From assembly GCA_014529385.2 (NCBI GenBank), contig CM043944.1:56987268-57051267 (forward strand): 64,000 nt of DNA, read 5' to 3'. This DNA comes from Adiantum capillus-veneris (Eukaryota > Streptophyta > Polypodiopsida > Polypodiales > Pteridaceae). The notes below the pieces were generated by a model. That model was not told where the DNA came from and did not search any database. It saw only the letters and a program-made list of their open reading frames with translations. Of this stretch, positions 11,831 through 24,151 are shown in pieces (position 1 is the first letter of the stretch; every line of letters starts with the position of its first letter). The position numbers and the translations under genes were made by a program.

Positions 11831-12579
11831 TGTAATGGAATTAGCCTTTTAACTTGAGTTGGATCGGAAAGTGAATAACATATCAAGCATTTCCTTGAGC
11901 ATTATTTTGTGTGTAGATGTATAGTGAGAAAGAAAGTGCTTAAAGGTAGGCAACAACACTAACACATTACTTCATTAACATGGCATGAGCAATACTTGTA
12001 AAAGAGAGTGAGAGATTAGAGAAATTGACACCAATAGAGTACTAGATTAGTTGGAGCCGGTCCCCCCTCCAATAGGCATTTGTATTATAGATTCTTCCAT
12101 GACGGAAGACTTGTTTACAATACAATTGTTTTTGTTCCTTGAGATCTTCTTGATAAGATGAAGATGGTAAGCTTCACTCACCAAGCATTAGCATGGTAAC
12201 AACAACAAACATGATTAGCATGAACTTGAAAACTGCCCAGACTCAATCCCAAGACCTCAAACACCATGAAAGGTGAGGAGAGCTGGCAAGGAGTAAGGAA
12301 GAAAACTGAAGTAGAAGTAGCTCTACGAGAAAGCAATAAACTCTTGCAAATATTCACTCATAGCTCTTGTAGCATGCTTAGCATAGTGATAATGGAGATT
12401 AGGGAGATTGATAAGCAAGCATAAGCATTCTCTTGTGTGAATTTGCATCCATAGCCAAGAGCTTGTGGTAGTAGGAACTCAAGCTCTCAAGCTTGGAGAA
12501 GGAGATGGAGTCCTTGCTTCACAAGAGGGTGTGAAGGGAAGAATGAGAGTGAGAGAGCTTGTGGGATGCTCAAATGAGA

Positions 12580-12641
<62 letters not shown>

Positions 12642-13330
12642 TAGGTCGACCCCCTTTCCAAGGCTTCCCCTGAAGCTCATTAGACCATGTAGCCCTCTAG
12701 CCAATGAGAGCTTGGATCCCTTTTGGGCAAGATGTTTAGTCTCTTGAAAAGTGTCCTTCTTTCCCTCTTGTGAGGTTAACCTAGCACCCCCCTTGCTTAA
12801 GTATAGCCCATGCTTAAGCACGGCCCTTGCCTGCTTGAGCAATGTGCCTTTACACTTGACATGTGGCCCCTTTCCTTTCATAAGAGTATGGGTCCTTGGT
12901 GAGGTGCATACTTACTACACACATTCCTCCTTTGTAGGGCTGGCCCCCCTCTTTGCAGGAAGATATTTAATCTTGTTAAGCAGGCAGGCCCCCTGCTTAA
13001 GCACAACCCTAGCTTAAGCAAGCTGCCCCCTTGCTTGCTTGGACCTTAATCGACTAAAGAGTAAAAATTAAAAACTATCTCTTAAGGCTTTTAACACTTA
13101 CCTTTGGAGGCTTTAATGAAGACAACCCTAAGGTCTTTTGCTCCATTGGTTAACCTTGCTCTTTGATAGACCATTTCTCATTTGGGCCCCTTTAGCATTG
13201 GCCCGGTGTTGAAATAGATCTATAAGCACATCTATATCTTAACCCTTGTTCCCATTTATTCTCCCACATTAAGTGATGAGTTTAATATGAGAAAATGATT
13301 TGAGTTGGTTAGATATTAGATTTTATGGCA
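11831..13330 (-). repeat. 3' LTR of the chromovirus
   Basis: Minus-strand ends are TGCCATAAAATC and CCATTACA. It carries a GA microsatellite at about 12588-12637 and TTAAGCA-rich stretches. No gene is present; ORFs through the GA tract are artefacts. Confidence 0.9.
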
Positions 13331-13345
13331 TTACCTCTCTCTTGA
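13331..13345 (-). other. Polypurine tract of the chromovirus
   Basis: The minus strand reads TCAAGAGAGAGGTAA directly before the 3' LTR. It primes plus-strand DNA synthesis. Confidence 0.75.
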
Positions 13346-13689
13346 AATCATAGTTGCCCTTGACTATGAGGTAGAAGAGATAAAGTCGTAGTCATTAGTC
13401 AATTTTACTTAGCGGGCCCTACCACATCTTTCCAAGATGGATGACTAATCCATTTGGTGCTTGGCGAGACATAGCTACCACAAGCACATCTACTCTTTAG
13501 TCCATTTCATTATCCCAAAGTAGAGTGACAATTTCTATTTGGTGTTTGAGAGACATCGTAGTCACAAACATGATTCTAAGCATGCATACTATTTAAATTT
13601 GTGCAAAATAAAAACAGAACTAGACTATAAGATTAAAACATGAGTTAGCTAAAAGAAATTTGTACATTTTCTTACTCCAATGTCATTGT

Positions 13690-14007
13690 AAGCATTGACA
13701 AGGTTCATACTATCCTTAAGTTATATTCCTTGCATCCATCTAGCATCTTCAAAATGATAATTTTTTAATCTAATAAGATACCGTCACGGATAATCTTACC
13801 ATGCCTTAGTACCTTTTCTTCATGCCAAAGTATAGCTTTGGGTTGTAGCACCTCTTCTTGGTCTTCAACTTCGCGAGGGTCTTCAATAATTGGTTCACTT
13901 GGTGGCTCTCCTTTGTAGGGCTTGAGTAGGCTCACATGAAAAGCATTGTGTATGAGCCAATGGTTGGGCAATTTGAGTTGGTAAGCCGTATCATTGATAG
14001 GTTTCAA
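13690..14007 (-). pseudogene. Chromovirus integrase C-terminus and chromodomain
   Basis: The minus-strand frame reads QLKLPNHWLIHNAFHVSLLK, the common end of chromovirus integrases, then EEVLQPKAILWHEEKVLRHG. The frame ends at 13765, but the next frame continues as RYLIRLKNYHFEDARWMQ (about 13790-13737), which fits the Y.VKW.G...E.A.WE signature of a chromodomain. One frameshift thus splits the chromodomain. In this group the domain guides insertion toward marked chromatin. Confidence 0.7.
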
Positions 14008-14141
14008 GATTTAAAAAGGACCATAGTATCTTTTTCCTACCTTAGCATAATACTTTTGATGGCCCATAGGATTTTTGCCCGTTGTTTTCCTTAATCGAGC
14101 CTTAGGAAATGCAAGTAAGACCCAATCATTTTCTTGGAATG

Positions 14142-15194
14142 TTAAGGCCCTTCTGTGCTTGTCAGTAGACAACAGCTTTTTTCCTGAGAAATGGATATAG
14201 CCTCTTTAATCTTTTGAAAAGATTCTTGTAGGTCACAGCTATACTCATCGGCGGCGAAGATCTTCCCATGTATTTTGAGTAGCAAGGGACTTTTTGGTAT
14301 TCCCTCAAATGATCTCAAAAGGTGCCTTTCCCGTAGAAGTATGTACAATATTATTGTAAGCATACTCTACAAGTTGTAAGTACTTTTTCCATTTTGAGCA
14401 TTGATCTACTTCTGTAACATAAGTCTTTAGTAGATCGAGTATCGTCAGATTGGCTATCTCACTTTGGCCATCCGTTTGTGGGTGGTAGGCCGAAGAGAAG
14501 TTCAATCTTGTTCCTAGATTTTCAAAGAGACCTTTCTAGAAATTACTAGTCATTCTAGGATCTCTATCTAACACAATGGATGTGGGTAATCATGGTGTTT
14601 GAAAATATGTGATATGAAGAGAGTTGCCATTTGGTGTGTCTTAGTAGTCCTTTTGACAGGAATAAAGTGTGCTTGTTTGCTAAACCTATCAACTATTGTC
14701 CATATTCACGTATTCCCATGGATAGACTTGGGTAATCCAAAGATAAAATCCATGGATATACTCTCCCATGGTGAATTTGGGATAGGCAATGGCTGGAGTA
14801 ATCCAGGTTTCTTCCCTCTATCATATTTGGTCTTTTGGCATACTACGCATTTTGAAACATACTCTTGTATGTCCACTTTCATGGTAGGCCAATATAAATA
14901 CGTATCTACTCCTCGAAGAGTAGGTTGAATACCTATATGCCCCACATAGGGAGGAGCATGGGATTCACACATAACTTTCTCATGAAGGGAATGGGTAACA
15001 CATAGCCTATTTTCGTGGAGAAGATAACCATCCTGCAAGGTGAATGGTTCCTCTTTCTTCCCCAAAACAAGGGCTGATATTATGTCTCTAAAATCAGGGT
15101 CAGTAGCATACTCGTCTATCATAGAAGTTAGGTCATTGTGAGTAGCTCTAGACACTGCATTAACTTTTGGTTGTCGTAAAAGTGCATCAACCAC
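14142..15194 (-). pseudogene. Chromovirus integrase
   Basis: 15194-14706 is open and holds the HHCC zinc-binding region (APPYVGHIGIQPTLRGV, then YVSKCVVCQKTKYDRGKKPG) and the start of the catalytic core (SISMDFIFGLPKS). 14505-14305 continues with FSSAYHPQTDGQSEIAN, which includes the catalytic Glu, and WKKYLQLVEYAYNN. Frame breaks fall between these pieces and after 14305. Confidence 0.85.
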
Positions 15195-15209
15195 TTGATT
15201 GTGCTTACT

Positions 15210-16371
15210 AGCAATGTGAGCAATATGAAAATTAAATTGTGAAATAAAATTTGCCCACCTTATTTGCTTGCCCGGAGAGCTTGGTTTGCGTCATGAAATA
15301 CTTGAGACTTTGGTGGCCGGTTCACTGAATAAATGGAGTCCCCAATAGGTAGTTCTTCCATGTTCCTAGGGCATGTAGAACAACTAAAATCTCTGTCTCA
15401 TAAATTCCCGAGACTCATTCATCAGTATTGAGTTGTCGGCTCTCATATGCTATGGCATGCCCTTCTTGAAGCAAAACTACTCCAAGGCAATCACCACAAG
15501 CATCACGTTGGACCTCAAATGGCTTTGAGAGATCGAGAAGCATGAGGACTCGTAAGCTTCTCCTTGAGCTTGTTAAAATCATTTTTCTTCTTAGTAGTCC
15601 ATACATACTTAACGTTCTTCTTAGCTAAGTCATGTAGTGGTCCTGCTGCTTGGGAAAAGTTTTCTATGAAGTGTCTATAGTATGCACACATACCAATAAA
15701 GCTTCTTAGCTCATGTAGATTCCTTGGGTTAGGCCATGATTTTATTACCTCTAACTTTGATGGATCCATACGGATACCATCTTGAGAGATAATATTACCT
15801 AAGTATTGAATCTCTTGAAGGAAAAACTCGCTTTTCTTTTGGTTGAGAAAAAGCTTATTCTCCCTCAATGCTTGGAAAATCACTTGGAGATGTCGCTTAT
15901 GTTCCTCCAAAGACTTGGAGTAGATGATGATATCATCAAAGAACACTCCGGTGAATTTGCGGTACGGTCTAAAAATTTTCTCCATTAGACGATTGAATGT
16001 AGCCGGTGCATTAGTCAAACCAAAAGGCATGACTAGATATTCATAAAGAACAAACTTTGTGCGACCACTGTCTTTAAGATATCTTCATCCACTATCCTTA
16101 TTTGATGATAGCCACTTTTAAGGTCAAACCTATTGAAGTAGGTAGAGCCTTGTAGCTTATCAAATAGATCTTCTACCCGAGGCACGGGAAGTCTGCTTTT
16201 GATAGTGATATGGTTTAATGCTCGATAGTCCACACACATGCAGTATGTACCATCTTTCTTTTGCACTAAAAGGACTGGAGAACAAAAGGGAGAGGAACTA
16301 GGCCTCACCATCCCTTTGTCTACCAGTTCTTGTACTTGCCTCATGATCTCCTCTTGTTGAGCTTGTGACAT
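15210..16371 (-). pseudogene. Chromovirus reverse transcriptase and RNase H
   Basis: 16371-16033 has MVRPSSSPFCSPVLLVQKKD, CVDYRALNHITIKSRLPVPR and FDLKSGYHQIRI. A short break follows, then 16030-15515 with MPFGLTNAPATFNRLM, the catalytic box VFFDDIIIYSKS, YLGNIISQDG and LRSFIGMCAYYRHFI. RNase H follows in another frame (15606-15415) with DACGDCLGVVLLQEGHAIAY and continues to about 15210 through stops. RT is the best preserved part of the element: its catalytic Asp pair is intact. Confidence 0.9.
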
Positions 16372-16985
16372 TCAATAAGGAGGCTTGTTAGATGGTGAGC
16401 TTCCAGGAAGGAGCTCAATGTGATGTTCATCATCCCCTCGTTTTGGAGGTAAGTCCATAGGGATATCATCAATGAACACATCTTGGAATCCTTTTAGAAA
16501 ATTAGACAAGTCTAACTCTTCTTGATTCCTACCATTTACATTTGATGAAACATTAGGATCTTTTGGAGACTCTTTGACAAAAATCATATACGCAGAAATT
16601 GAGCTCTTCATTGATTTATCAAAAGCAGGAGAATTTACAAGTGAAATAGTGCAACCACGCTCACTAGAATCTATATACATATTCTTTGCTCTGAAGTGAA
16701 GTAAATTCTCATTTAAGGGAACTTCATATTGGCAGCCATGATATCACACCATGGTGCCCCTAGGATAACATCCTCATGTTGGAGAGGAGATATGAAGAAG
16801 TCTTCTTTGTTGACATAGCTTTGGATATGAAGCCTCAACTTTCCAATCAAGGGAGTAACAGAGGCTTGTTGTCCCTTGAAATCTGCATCATCCGTTACCA
16901 TACCTCCCATCTCCAAAGCTTGAATGGTCAACTTGGTGGCCAACTCCGTTAATAAAAAGTTTTGAGTAGAGCCAGGGCCAAACAA
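16372..16985 (-). pseudogene. Chromovirus protease and linker to RT
   Basis: 16985-16713 opens with MFGPGSTQNFL, at the place where chromovirus proteases have a D-[ST]-G active site. The Asp codon position reads Gly, so catalysis would be lost. It closes with DVILGAPWCD, the usual ILG.PW box. 16680-16372 is the linker that ends with DDEHHIELLPGSSP before RT. Confidence 0.7.
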
Positions 16986-16989
16986 GATG

Positions 16990-18540
16990 AATGCATCATG
17001 CTCTCTTACCTTTTCCCAAGCATAGGAGAGTTATGAGCCTTTGCAATGAGCATCTTCTTTTGGAGATTTGATGGTGGAAGCCCTAGCAGTCTCATTGCAA
17101 GTATTCTTCTTGGGACAAGAACGATAGCCATGTCCTTACTCCCCACACTTGAAACACTTATGGTCCTTGAGAAAAGCTTCAAGATCTTCAGGAGAGAGTT
17201 TGTTTTTACCCTTGTAAATTCCCTTCTGCTTGGACCGATTGTTGTTGTTGGAAGTGCCTTGGGAAGAATTTTGAGCATTGGTCTTCCCCTTTGCATCATT
17301 TTTGCCTTTGTCTTCCATAGGTTTGACATTATGTCCAGTCCCTTGATGGAAATTGATACGTGAAGCAACCATGGTGTGATGGATTACCTTGCTAATAGTA
17401 CTAGGCCATTGAGATTTGATGTATTCAGCCATCTCTTCAGATAATCCCGCACAGAATTGATGTCTTTGCTTGGCAAAGTCTATCTTTTGAAAGACATTAG
17501 CCTTGATATGTAAATTTTTCCAAAACTTGTCTACATACTTGTGGATAGACTCATGAGAGAGAAGCTTCGAACTACACCATTTGGTAAGCACTTTGACTTT
17601 GAATCACTTGCAAGAAATTGCTTCATGATGGAAACTCGTAGAGTTTTCCATGTCTTTGGAGCTTTGCCGTTGCCACAAAGGCTAGCCCACCATTGACGAG
17701 ATGATTTTGAAAGTGCATAGCTACATTGCGTAGCTTGGAAGACTTTGTAAAGACCTCGTCTCCAAAGGCCGCATCAAATTGCTGGATGAAGGTCAACACT
17801 TTGTCACTAGCACCAAAGGTGCCATCATAAGTGAGAAAAGAGATACTCTTTCTTCCCTCCTTGAACTTCTTTAACTTTTGGGACCTTCTCCATGCAAAGA
17901 ATGATTTGCAATGTCCTCCCCTCATATGTTCTCTTGGAGAATATCCATAGCTTTCATCGAAAGAGAAGGAAGGTGAAGACGAAGGGAAGAGGGTGACCTC
18001 TTCCTAGCCCTTTTCTTCCTTTGTTTCCTCTCTACTCTTTTGGAATGATGAGGAGAAGGACTGTGTGTTGATCTTTTCCTCTTTGGAGGAGTAGGCGATT
18101 GATCTTTCCCTCTTGGAAGGACTGTGTGTTGATCTTTTCCTCTTGGGAGGAGTAGGCGATTGTCTAGACGATTGTCTTCGTGGAGCCACATCTTTAGAGG
18201 AACTTAAATTTTCATTGCTTTCTTGCTCTTTGGATTCCTCCTCTCGTATGCGAGAGAGTCTTCTTTTGGGGGTCTCTTCTAGAGGCCTCCTAAGCTCTCT
18301 CTCCTCTTGGAGAGGAAGGGAAATTCCATAATCATGAAGTTGTTGAGTAACTTTGGCTTGCAAATCAGGGTTTCCCATAGCTTGTTGCAACCTAGTGACA
18401 AGATAATTCACAAACATGGGAGCATCATCATAAGCACCTTTATGTGCAAAATCAAAGCTATCAATGTTCATTCTACTCTCTTGATTATTGTCAGTCATGT
18501 TAACAATATTTATGTATACACTTAGTGTATGCTTTGGCAA
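16990..18540 (-). pseudogene. Chromovirus gag
   Basis: Gag starts near ATG 18498 (MTDNNQESRMNIDSFDF), has a Ser/Arg/Lys-rich region with a repeated KRKRSTHSPS unit (about 18170-18060), a capsid-like core (17925-17400, including SISFLTYDGTFGASDKVLTF and RQHQFCAGLSEEMAEY) and a zinc knuckle at about 17155-17115 (CFKCGE, stop, GHGYRSC). Stops and frame changes occur near 17920, 17600 and inside the knuckle. Confidence 0.75.
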
Positions 18541-18899
18541 TTCAAAACCTTAGTTGCCACTTCTCTTAGCCTTTGAAAATTGTCTCTTAAGTATCTACAC
18601 CCACGGCTCGAAGTGGTTAATTACAAAGAGTAGAGGAGTAGGTCTAACATAGCAGAGTTGTTGAGGGCTAGCTCCTTTTGGACTTCTTATTGATCAATAA
18701 TGGTAAAGCCGTAGGCAAGTCTAAAAAAGCTCCATTATTAAGTCCAAATCTCCGGAGGTATGCTCCATACCCCACATAGTGGGCTCAACAAAACCAATAA
18801 TAAATCCCAGCTCCACTTACCCTAATATAATTAACAACATCAACCATTTATAGGCTACTTAAGGGCCTCTCTTCTTAAGCAAGAAAAGAGAAACCAAAT

Positions 18900-18911
18900 G
18901 CTCTGATACCA
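18900..18911 (-). other. Primer-binding site, initiator tRNA-Met
   Basis: The minus strand reads TGGTATCAGAGC one base after the 5' LTR end, an exact match to the usual plant tRNA-iMet site. Confidence 0.9.
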
Positions 18912-18912
18912 A

Positions 18913-19654
18913 TGTAATGGAATTAGCCTTTTAACTTGAGTTGGAGCGGAAAGTGAATAACATATTGAGCATTTCCTTCAGCATTCTTTTGTGTGTAGAT
19001 GTATAGTGAGAAAGAAAGTGCTTGGATGGAGAGAGCAACAGTAACACATTACTTCATTAACATGGCATTGGAAATACTTGTAAAAGAGAGTGAGAGTTTA
19101 GAGCAATTGACACCAATAGAGGACAGGATTAGTTGGAGCCGTTCCCCCCTCCAATAGGCATTTGTATTATAGATTCTTCCATGACAGAAGACTTGTTTAC
19201 AATACAACTGTTTGTGTTCCTTGAGACCTGCTTGATGAGATGAAGATGATAAGCTTCACTCACCAAGCATTAGCATGGTAACAACAATAAACATGATTAG
19301 CATGAACTTGAAGAATGCCCAGCCTCAATCCCAAGACCTAAAACACCATGAAAGGTGAGGAGAGATGGTTGGGAGTGAGGAAGAAAAGAGAAGTAGAAGT
19401 AGCTCTATGAGAAAGCAATAACCCCTTGCACATATTCACTCATAGCTCTTGTCGCATAGCTTAGCATAGTGATAATGAATATTAGAGATATTGATAAGCA
19501 AGCATAAGCATTCTCTTGTGTGGATTTGCATCCATAGCCAAGAGATTGTGGTAGTAGGCACTCAACTTTTGAAGCTTGGAGAAGGAGATGGAGCACTTGC
19601 TTCACAAGAGGGTCTGAAGGGAAGAATGAGAGTGATAGAGCTCATGGGATACTC

Positions 19655-19712
<58 letters not shown>

Positions 19713-20397
19713 GAGAGAGGGATAGGTCGACCCCCTTTCCAAGGCTTCCTCTGAAAATCATTGGGCCATGTAGCCCTCTAGCCAATGAGAGCTTTTGGCC
19801 TCCCTTTGGGGCAAGATGTGTAGTCTCTTGACATGTGTCCTTCTTTCCCTCTTGTGAGGTTAAGCTAGCACCCCCCTTTCGTAAGCACAGCCCTTGCCTA
19901 CTTGAGCAATGTGCCTCTACACTTGACATGTGGCCCCTTTCTTTTCATAAGAGTATGGTTCCTTTGTGACGTGCATACTTACTACACACATCCCTCCTTT
20001 GTAGGGATCGCCCCCCTCTTTGTAGCAAGATATTTAATCTTGGTAAGCAAGTTGGCCCCCTTCTTAAGCACAGCCCTAGCTTAAGCAAGCTGCCCCCTTG
20101 CCTGCTTGGACCTTAATTGACTAAAGAGTAAAAATTAAAGACTATTTATTAAGGCTTTTAAAACTTACCTTTGGATGCTTTAATGAAGAGAGCCCTAAGG
20201 TCTTTTGCTCCATTGGTTAACCTTGCTCTTTGATAGACCATTTCTCATTTGGGTCCCTTTACCATTGGCCCTGTGTTGAAATAGATCCATAAGCACATCT
20301 ATATCTTAACCCTTGTTCCCGTTTATTCTCCCATATTAAGTGATCAATTTAATATGAGAAAATCATTTGGGTTGGTTAGATACTAGATTTTATGACA
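18913..20397 (-). repeat. 5' LTR of the chromovirus
   Basis: Partner of 11831-13330. Minus-strand ends are TGTCATAAAATC and CCATTACA. A GA microsatellite is present at about 19659-19719, interrupted by ACAG. Confidence 0.9.
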
Positions 20398-20484
20398 TCA
20401 ACCAAAAACCCAGATGGGCTTCTCAACACAATTTTGAAATCAAGCGGTGCATTTTTTAGAAATTTTCGGGTTATACCAAAATTC

Positions 20485-20501
20485 AAGGAAGGTGGGAAGG
20501 A
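20485..20501 (+). other. Polypurine tract of the plus-strand gypsy element
   Basis: AAGGAAGGTGGGAAGGA lies directly before the TGTAGAAGG of the 3' LTR. It confirms that 20502-21003 is a 3' LTR of a plus-strand element. Confidence 0.85.
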
Positions 20502-21003
20502 TGTAGAAGGCGAAGACAATCCCAACAGGCGAGAGCTGTCTCCTGGAAAGCCCAACAGTGGATCAGTCACACATCAATAATTACCACTGCAGTTACTACA
20601 GTAACTCGAGAAGGCTATAAATAGGACCCATTACATTGTAATCGGCCTTCTTGCTTCTTACTTCTTAGTTCTCTTGGTTTTAGCCTTCCAAGTATTTCTT
20701 GAGCTACAATCTCTTTGCTTGTAACTTCACCTTGTAATTGTTACTGCTACTGTAATCATTTAAGCTTCAATCCGTTATACCTTGTACTAGTTGTTCCTGA
20801 ACTATGAATCTGAAACTGCAAACACTTTTCCTTTTGTCCACCCAGTGTGTCTCTCATTTTCAGTATACTATTTCAGTTCAGATAACTATTTCAGTCCAGT
20901 CTCTAGTCTCTATTCCAGTTTCACTTACTGAACTGACGACTTACTAGTAGCTCTAAATTCCAACACTAGAATCAGCTATATGAAGAGATCATCTCCAATT
21001 CCA
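20502..21003 (+). repeat. 3' LTR of the plus-strand gypsy element
   Basis: 502 bp, from TGTAGAAGG to ATTCCA, followed by the AACAC duplication. It keeps the segment (about 20705-20850) that is missing from the 5' LTR. The TATA box is at about 20616. Confidence 0.85.
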
Positions 21004-21008
21004 AACAC
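21004..21008. repeat. Target-site duplication AACAC, right copy
   Basis: Identical to 245-249. Confidence 0.85.
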
Positions 21009-21399
21009 CCCAAATTTCTCTCTTAGCTTGTGGGAAACCTCTTTGACAAGCATTAAGCACTTTTGCTCCAAACCAAACTGCATACCTATGACCAACCTCA
21101 TCATCTTGACCTATAGCCCATCCAATACCTGATGCTGTCGAGCTAGTGTCAACAATTAAGATCACTAGCCTTCCACACTTATAGTCAACCTTTCTCAAGG
21201 TATGAGCCTCAAGAAGCATTGTTTTCAATTTTTTGATGGCCATTGTACGAGCTTCTTCCCATGCAAACCTTTTACCCTTCCTTAGAAATTGGTAAAGCGC
21301 CTGTGCAACATGAGCAAAGTGCGACAGCCAAATACGATAAAATACACATGCACCCAAAAATCTTTGAACCTCTATAATCGATGTGCATGTTTCTTTCAT
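21004..21399 (-). pseudogene. Outer gypsy RNase H, right fragment
   Basis: The minus strand reads VQRFLGACVFYRIWLSHFAH (RT connection), KGKRFAWEEA, and an RNase H part with VILIVDTSSTASGIGWAI and GFPQAKREIWGV. The latter runs into the plus-strand element at the AACAC duplication and continues in the fragment at 244-1. Confidence 0.85.
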
Positions 21400-21564
21400 C
21401 TTCTATATAAGGTCAACTTTACTCAGACTTGGTCGTCTTCCATCTAGGCCACACATATGCCCCACAATTAAAACCTCTTTAGCACCAAAAATTGATTTTG
21501 TCCCTGAAAGTGTCAAGTTAACTTTTTCAAGCCTAGATAAAATGGCATCAAAGTTAGCAATATG

Positions 21565-22330
21565 CTAGGTAACAAACTGTTGGCACCCCCTCTGGTCTTT
21601 TACCTCATCTTTGAACCCTTCTTCACATCCCTTAATGGAAAAATAATCGATGAAAGGCATAGTAACATGAGGAATAAGATCCCTTAGCACCTTATTCATA
21701 TCATTCATCATATAAGCTACACAGCTAGTGGCACCCTGTGATAGAGTGCACATCCTTACTAAACCAAGAGGTGTACGCATCGTAGTAATATCCCTGCTCT
21801 CCAAATCAAGATTAAATTAATCGTATCCTAAGTAAAGATCACCCATAGAGTAGATATATCTTCCTACAAAGGCTTCAACAAACTCGTCCACTATTGGACT
21901 TGTACCCACATTGTGGATTGTTACTTTTTTTACTGGTTACATATCCTGAATGAACCTTAGGGTACCACTATTCTTTGGAACGGTAAACCATAGATCATAT
22001 CCAAACTAAAGATCACCCATAGAGTAGATATATCTTCCTGCAAAGGCTTTAGCAAACTCATCCACTATTGGACCTGTACCCACATTGCGGATTGTTACTT
22101 TTTTGAATTGTTGCATATCCTAAATGAACCTTAGGGTACCAATCTTCTTTGAAATGGTAAACCATAGATTAGAGTATGGTGCGCATGATGGTTCCAAAAT
22201 GCCCATCCTTATCTTCCCATTTAATAAATCAATGAGCTTTGGCAAATGAGCTTTGGGTACCGGAATAGGGTGTAAACTCCATGGCATATGAGGAATAATA
22301 AATATAACCATAGGAGAAACAACATTTGGG
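21565..22330 (-). pseudogene. Outer gypsy reverse transcriptase
   Basis: 22311-22120 encodes GILEPSCAPYSNLWFTISKK, the RT finger region. 21804-21565 encodes MRTPLGLVRMCTLSQGATS and MPFIDYFSIKGC, where the second catalytic Asp of the F.DD box has become Tyr. Between them lies a tandem duplication (21821-22168). Stops are frequent. Confidence 0.8.
21821..22168 (-). repeat. 174-bp tandem duplication inside outer RT
   Basis: Units 21821-21994 and 21995-22168 differ at roughly one base in ten. 174 bp is exactly 58 codons, so the frame would have been kept. Confidence 0.85.
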
Positions 22331-22614
22331 TCTGCACACCCAATACCACCTGGCTCAAAATAAAAGGCTTTAACATGATTTCAAGCATCTCTCAAAAGCA
22401 TTTGATCTCCTCTTCAGTAAAGAAATCCTCCTCTCCAATTTTCAACTGCTTCAATGTCTCTTCAATAAACTTATGCCCAGCATGTCTTGGATCTCTCAAT
22501 GTATGCTGGCGAGAAGCTTTCTATTTACTCCATCACTTCCTTTTGGCATAGGTGTAGCCACCAGCCTCACCTTCTTTGCAACAGATTTATATTTTGTCTC
22601 TAACTAGACTTCAA

Positions 22615-23777
22615 CTACTTCACCCATTCCTCCTTTATATGTGTAAGTGCTTCATATAAATCCAGTCCTTCATACAATTCCATTGAATGAACTTTTACAA
22701 TGTCAATTCCACTTTGTAACCTATATTGCATGATCTCTTCTAGCTCTAACATAGTATCCTCATAAGAGACGTCTTCAAAGATTCTTGAAATTACATCATT
22801 TGGTTCAAGCACATCACATCCCTGCAATTCACTTTGAACACCTGACACATATTGTTTTTCCCATTTAGGTAGCTCATTGAACCTCCCGCATGACACCGAA
22901 CCCTCAAACGGTAATCCCAAAAAATCCCAAAGAGAGAGTCTCTCTTTGCGAGACCTTTCCTACCTCCGTACCACCATAGTCCCGTTTTATAGTGGCACCC
23001 GAGAAAATCCTATGAAAACCTGTGTTCTTTGCACGCTTTGCGTATCTTTGGCAATGGATGATCATGTAGGCTATCTTTGTTTGTGGCATGTTCTACACAT
23101 ACTGTCAAAAATTGAACAGCCCTTTTACTATCCTTGTTTCGGAGCCTTGCTATCATCTTACACCTTTGTTTCCATGTGCACAGCCGTAATGTAGGGTTTT
23201 CCTAGTATGAGTGGATAGGACGAGTGCTCCTATATGAAAAATTTTTGTGCATCACAAGCATCCCCAATTGTTACTTTAACATTTGCACATGCACCATAAA
23301 GATCCCCTAGAAGCATATTGGCAGCTTGAATCCGCCAACCGTGATCAACATCAATAGACCATTTTCCTTTTTTGTGCAAGCTCTTTGCATAAGATTGATT
23401 TCTGACCCATGGTCCACAAGTGCTAAAACTGGCTCTTCAATGTCCCCAAGCTTCACAATGGTTGTTGTTGCTCTCGCCCAATGAGTCCTAGAAAAGTGTC
23501 TCATGGGCACAATGTCCTCATCCCCATCGTCATTAAAATGAACATGCCTTACCTCATATATGAGTGGATTTGAAACCACCACAACCTTTGAATTTTCATC
23601 TTCAAATGCTTCTTCATAAGCATCCAAGATTGACTTAATGTAGTGGATCATTTGGCTTTTAACCGCATCAGGTTCTTGCTCACTTGGTATCTGACGTTTC
23701 CTCTTGATAATGTCAATAATCTCCTCATGAAACTCATGCTTGGAAATTCCCAAGGTGTCACCTAACATGAGCTCCAC
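22615..23777 (-). pseudogene. Outer gypsy protease and linker
   Basis: 23777-23307 is an open 156-codon stretch. Its second half is a retropepsin: VPMRHFSRTHWARATTTIVK, then the active-site segment PVLALVDHGSEINLM (D-H-G in place of D-[TS]-G) and ITVGGFKLP. 22920-22615 (GLPFEGSVSCGRFNELPKWE...) is the acidic linker between protease and RT. A stop-rich stretch joins them. Confidence 0.7.
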
Positions 23778-24151
23778 TTTCTATTGAGAATGCGCTCTTC
23801 CAAAACCTTCTTTAGATTTGTAGCCAACTCAATGTCCAATTTCAACTTATAGGAAGGTCCCTTCTACTTCTTATCTTTTGATACCTCTTCCATTACCATC
23901 TCTGGAGTAGGTTTGGGAGCAGACCCTTCATCTTGCTTACTGCTAGATCTGGTTTCTCTTTTTGATGTTCCTGCAATATCTTCATCCCTTTTGCACTTTT
24001 CTTCTACTATAGCTTCATTAGCTTAAGACCTTGCAATAAATTCATATACTAAAAGTGAATCTACCGGATTGGCCCATCCTGTAGTTTCCATAATGCAATT
24101 CCCAACCTGATACAATTTTCCATGAGTCACCTTGTCTGCTTCCTACAGTCT

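Larger units (their letters stand above)
11831..20397 (-). mobile_element. Nested chromovirus (Ty3/gypsy with chromodomain)
   Basis: A complete 8.57-kb element on the minus strand: 5' LTR 20397-18913, tRNA-Met primer site 18911-18900, gag, protease, RT, RNase H, integrase, chromodomain, polypurine tract, 3' LTR 13330-11831. The LTRs are 1485 and 1500 bp; in the first 88 aligned bases from the low-coordinate end I count 5 differences, so it is not recent. It lies between the accessory region and the 3' LTR of the plus-strand element. ORFs are broken by stops. Confidence 0.9.
250..21003 (+). mobile_element. Plus-strand Ty3/gypsy retrotransposon, twice interrupted
   Basis: Order seen: 5' LTR 250-622, weak primer site, gag from 703, solo-LTR insertion 2086-4401, end of gag, protease, RT, RNase H, integrase, about 3 kb of extra coding-like sequence, nested chromovirus 11831-20397, polypurine tract 20485-20501, 3' LTR 20502-21003. 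The non-chromodomain integrase followed by a long 3' coding region resembles the Tat/Athila side of plant Ty3/gypsy, but that placement is inference. Every ORF carries stops or frameshifts, so the copy is dead. Without the two insertions it would be about 9.9 kb. Confidence 0.85.

Noticed and set aside
20502-21003. 5' LTR of a separate plus-strand element
   Set aside because: A polypurine tract precedes it and the AACAC duplication follows it, so it is the 3' LTR paired with 250-622.
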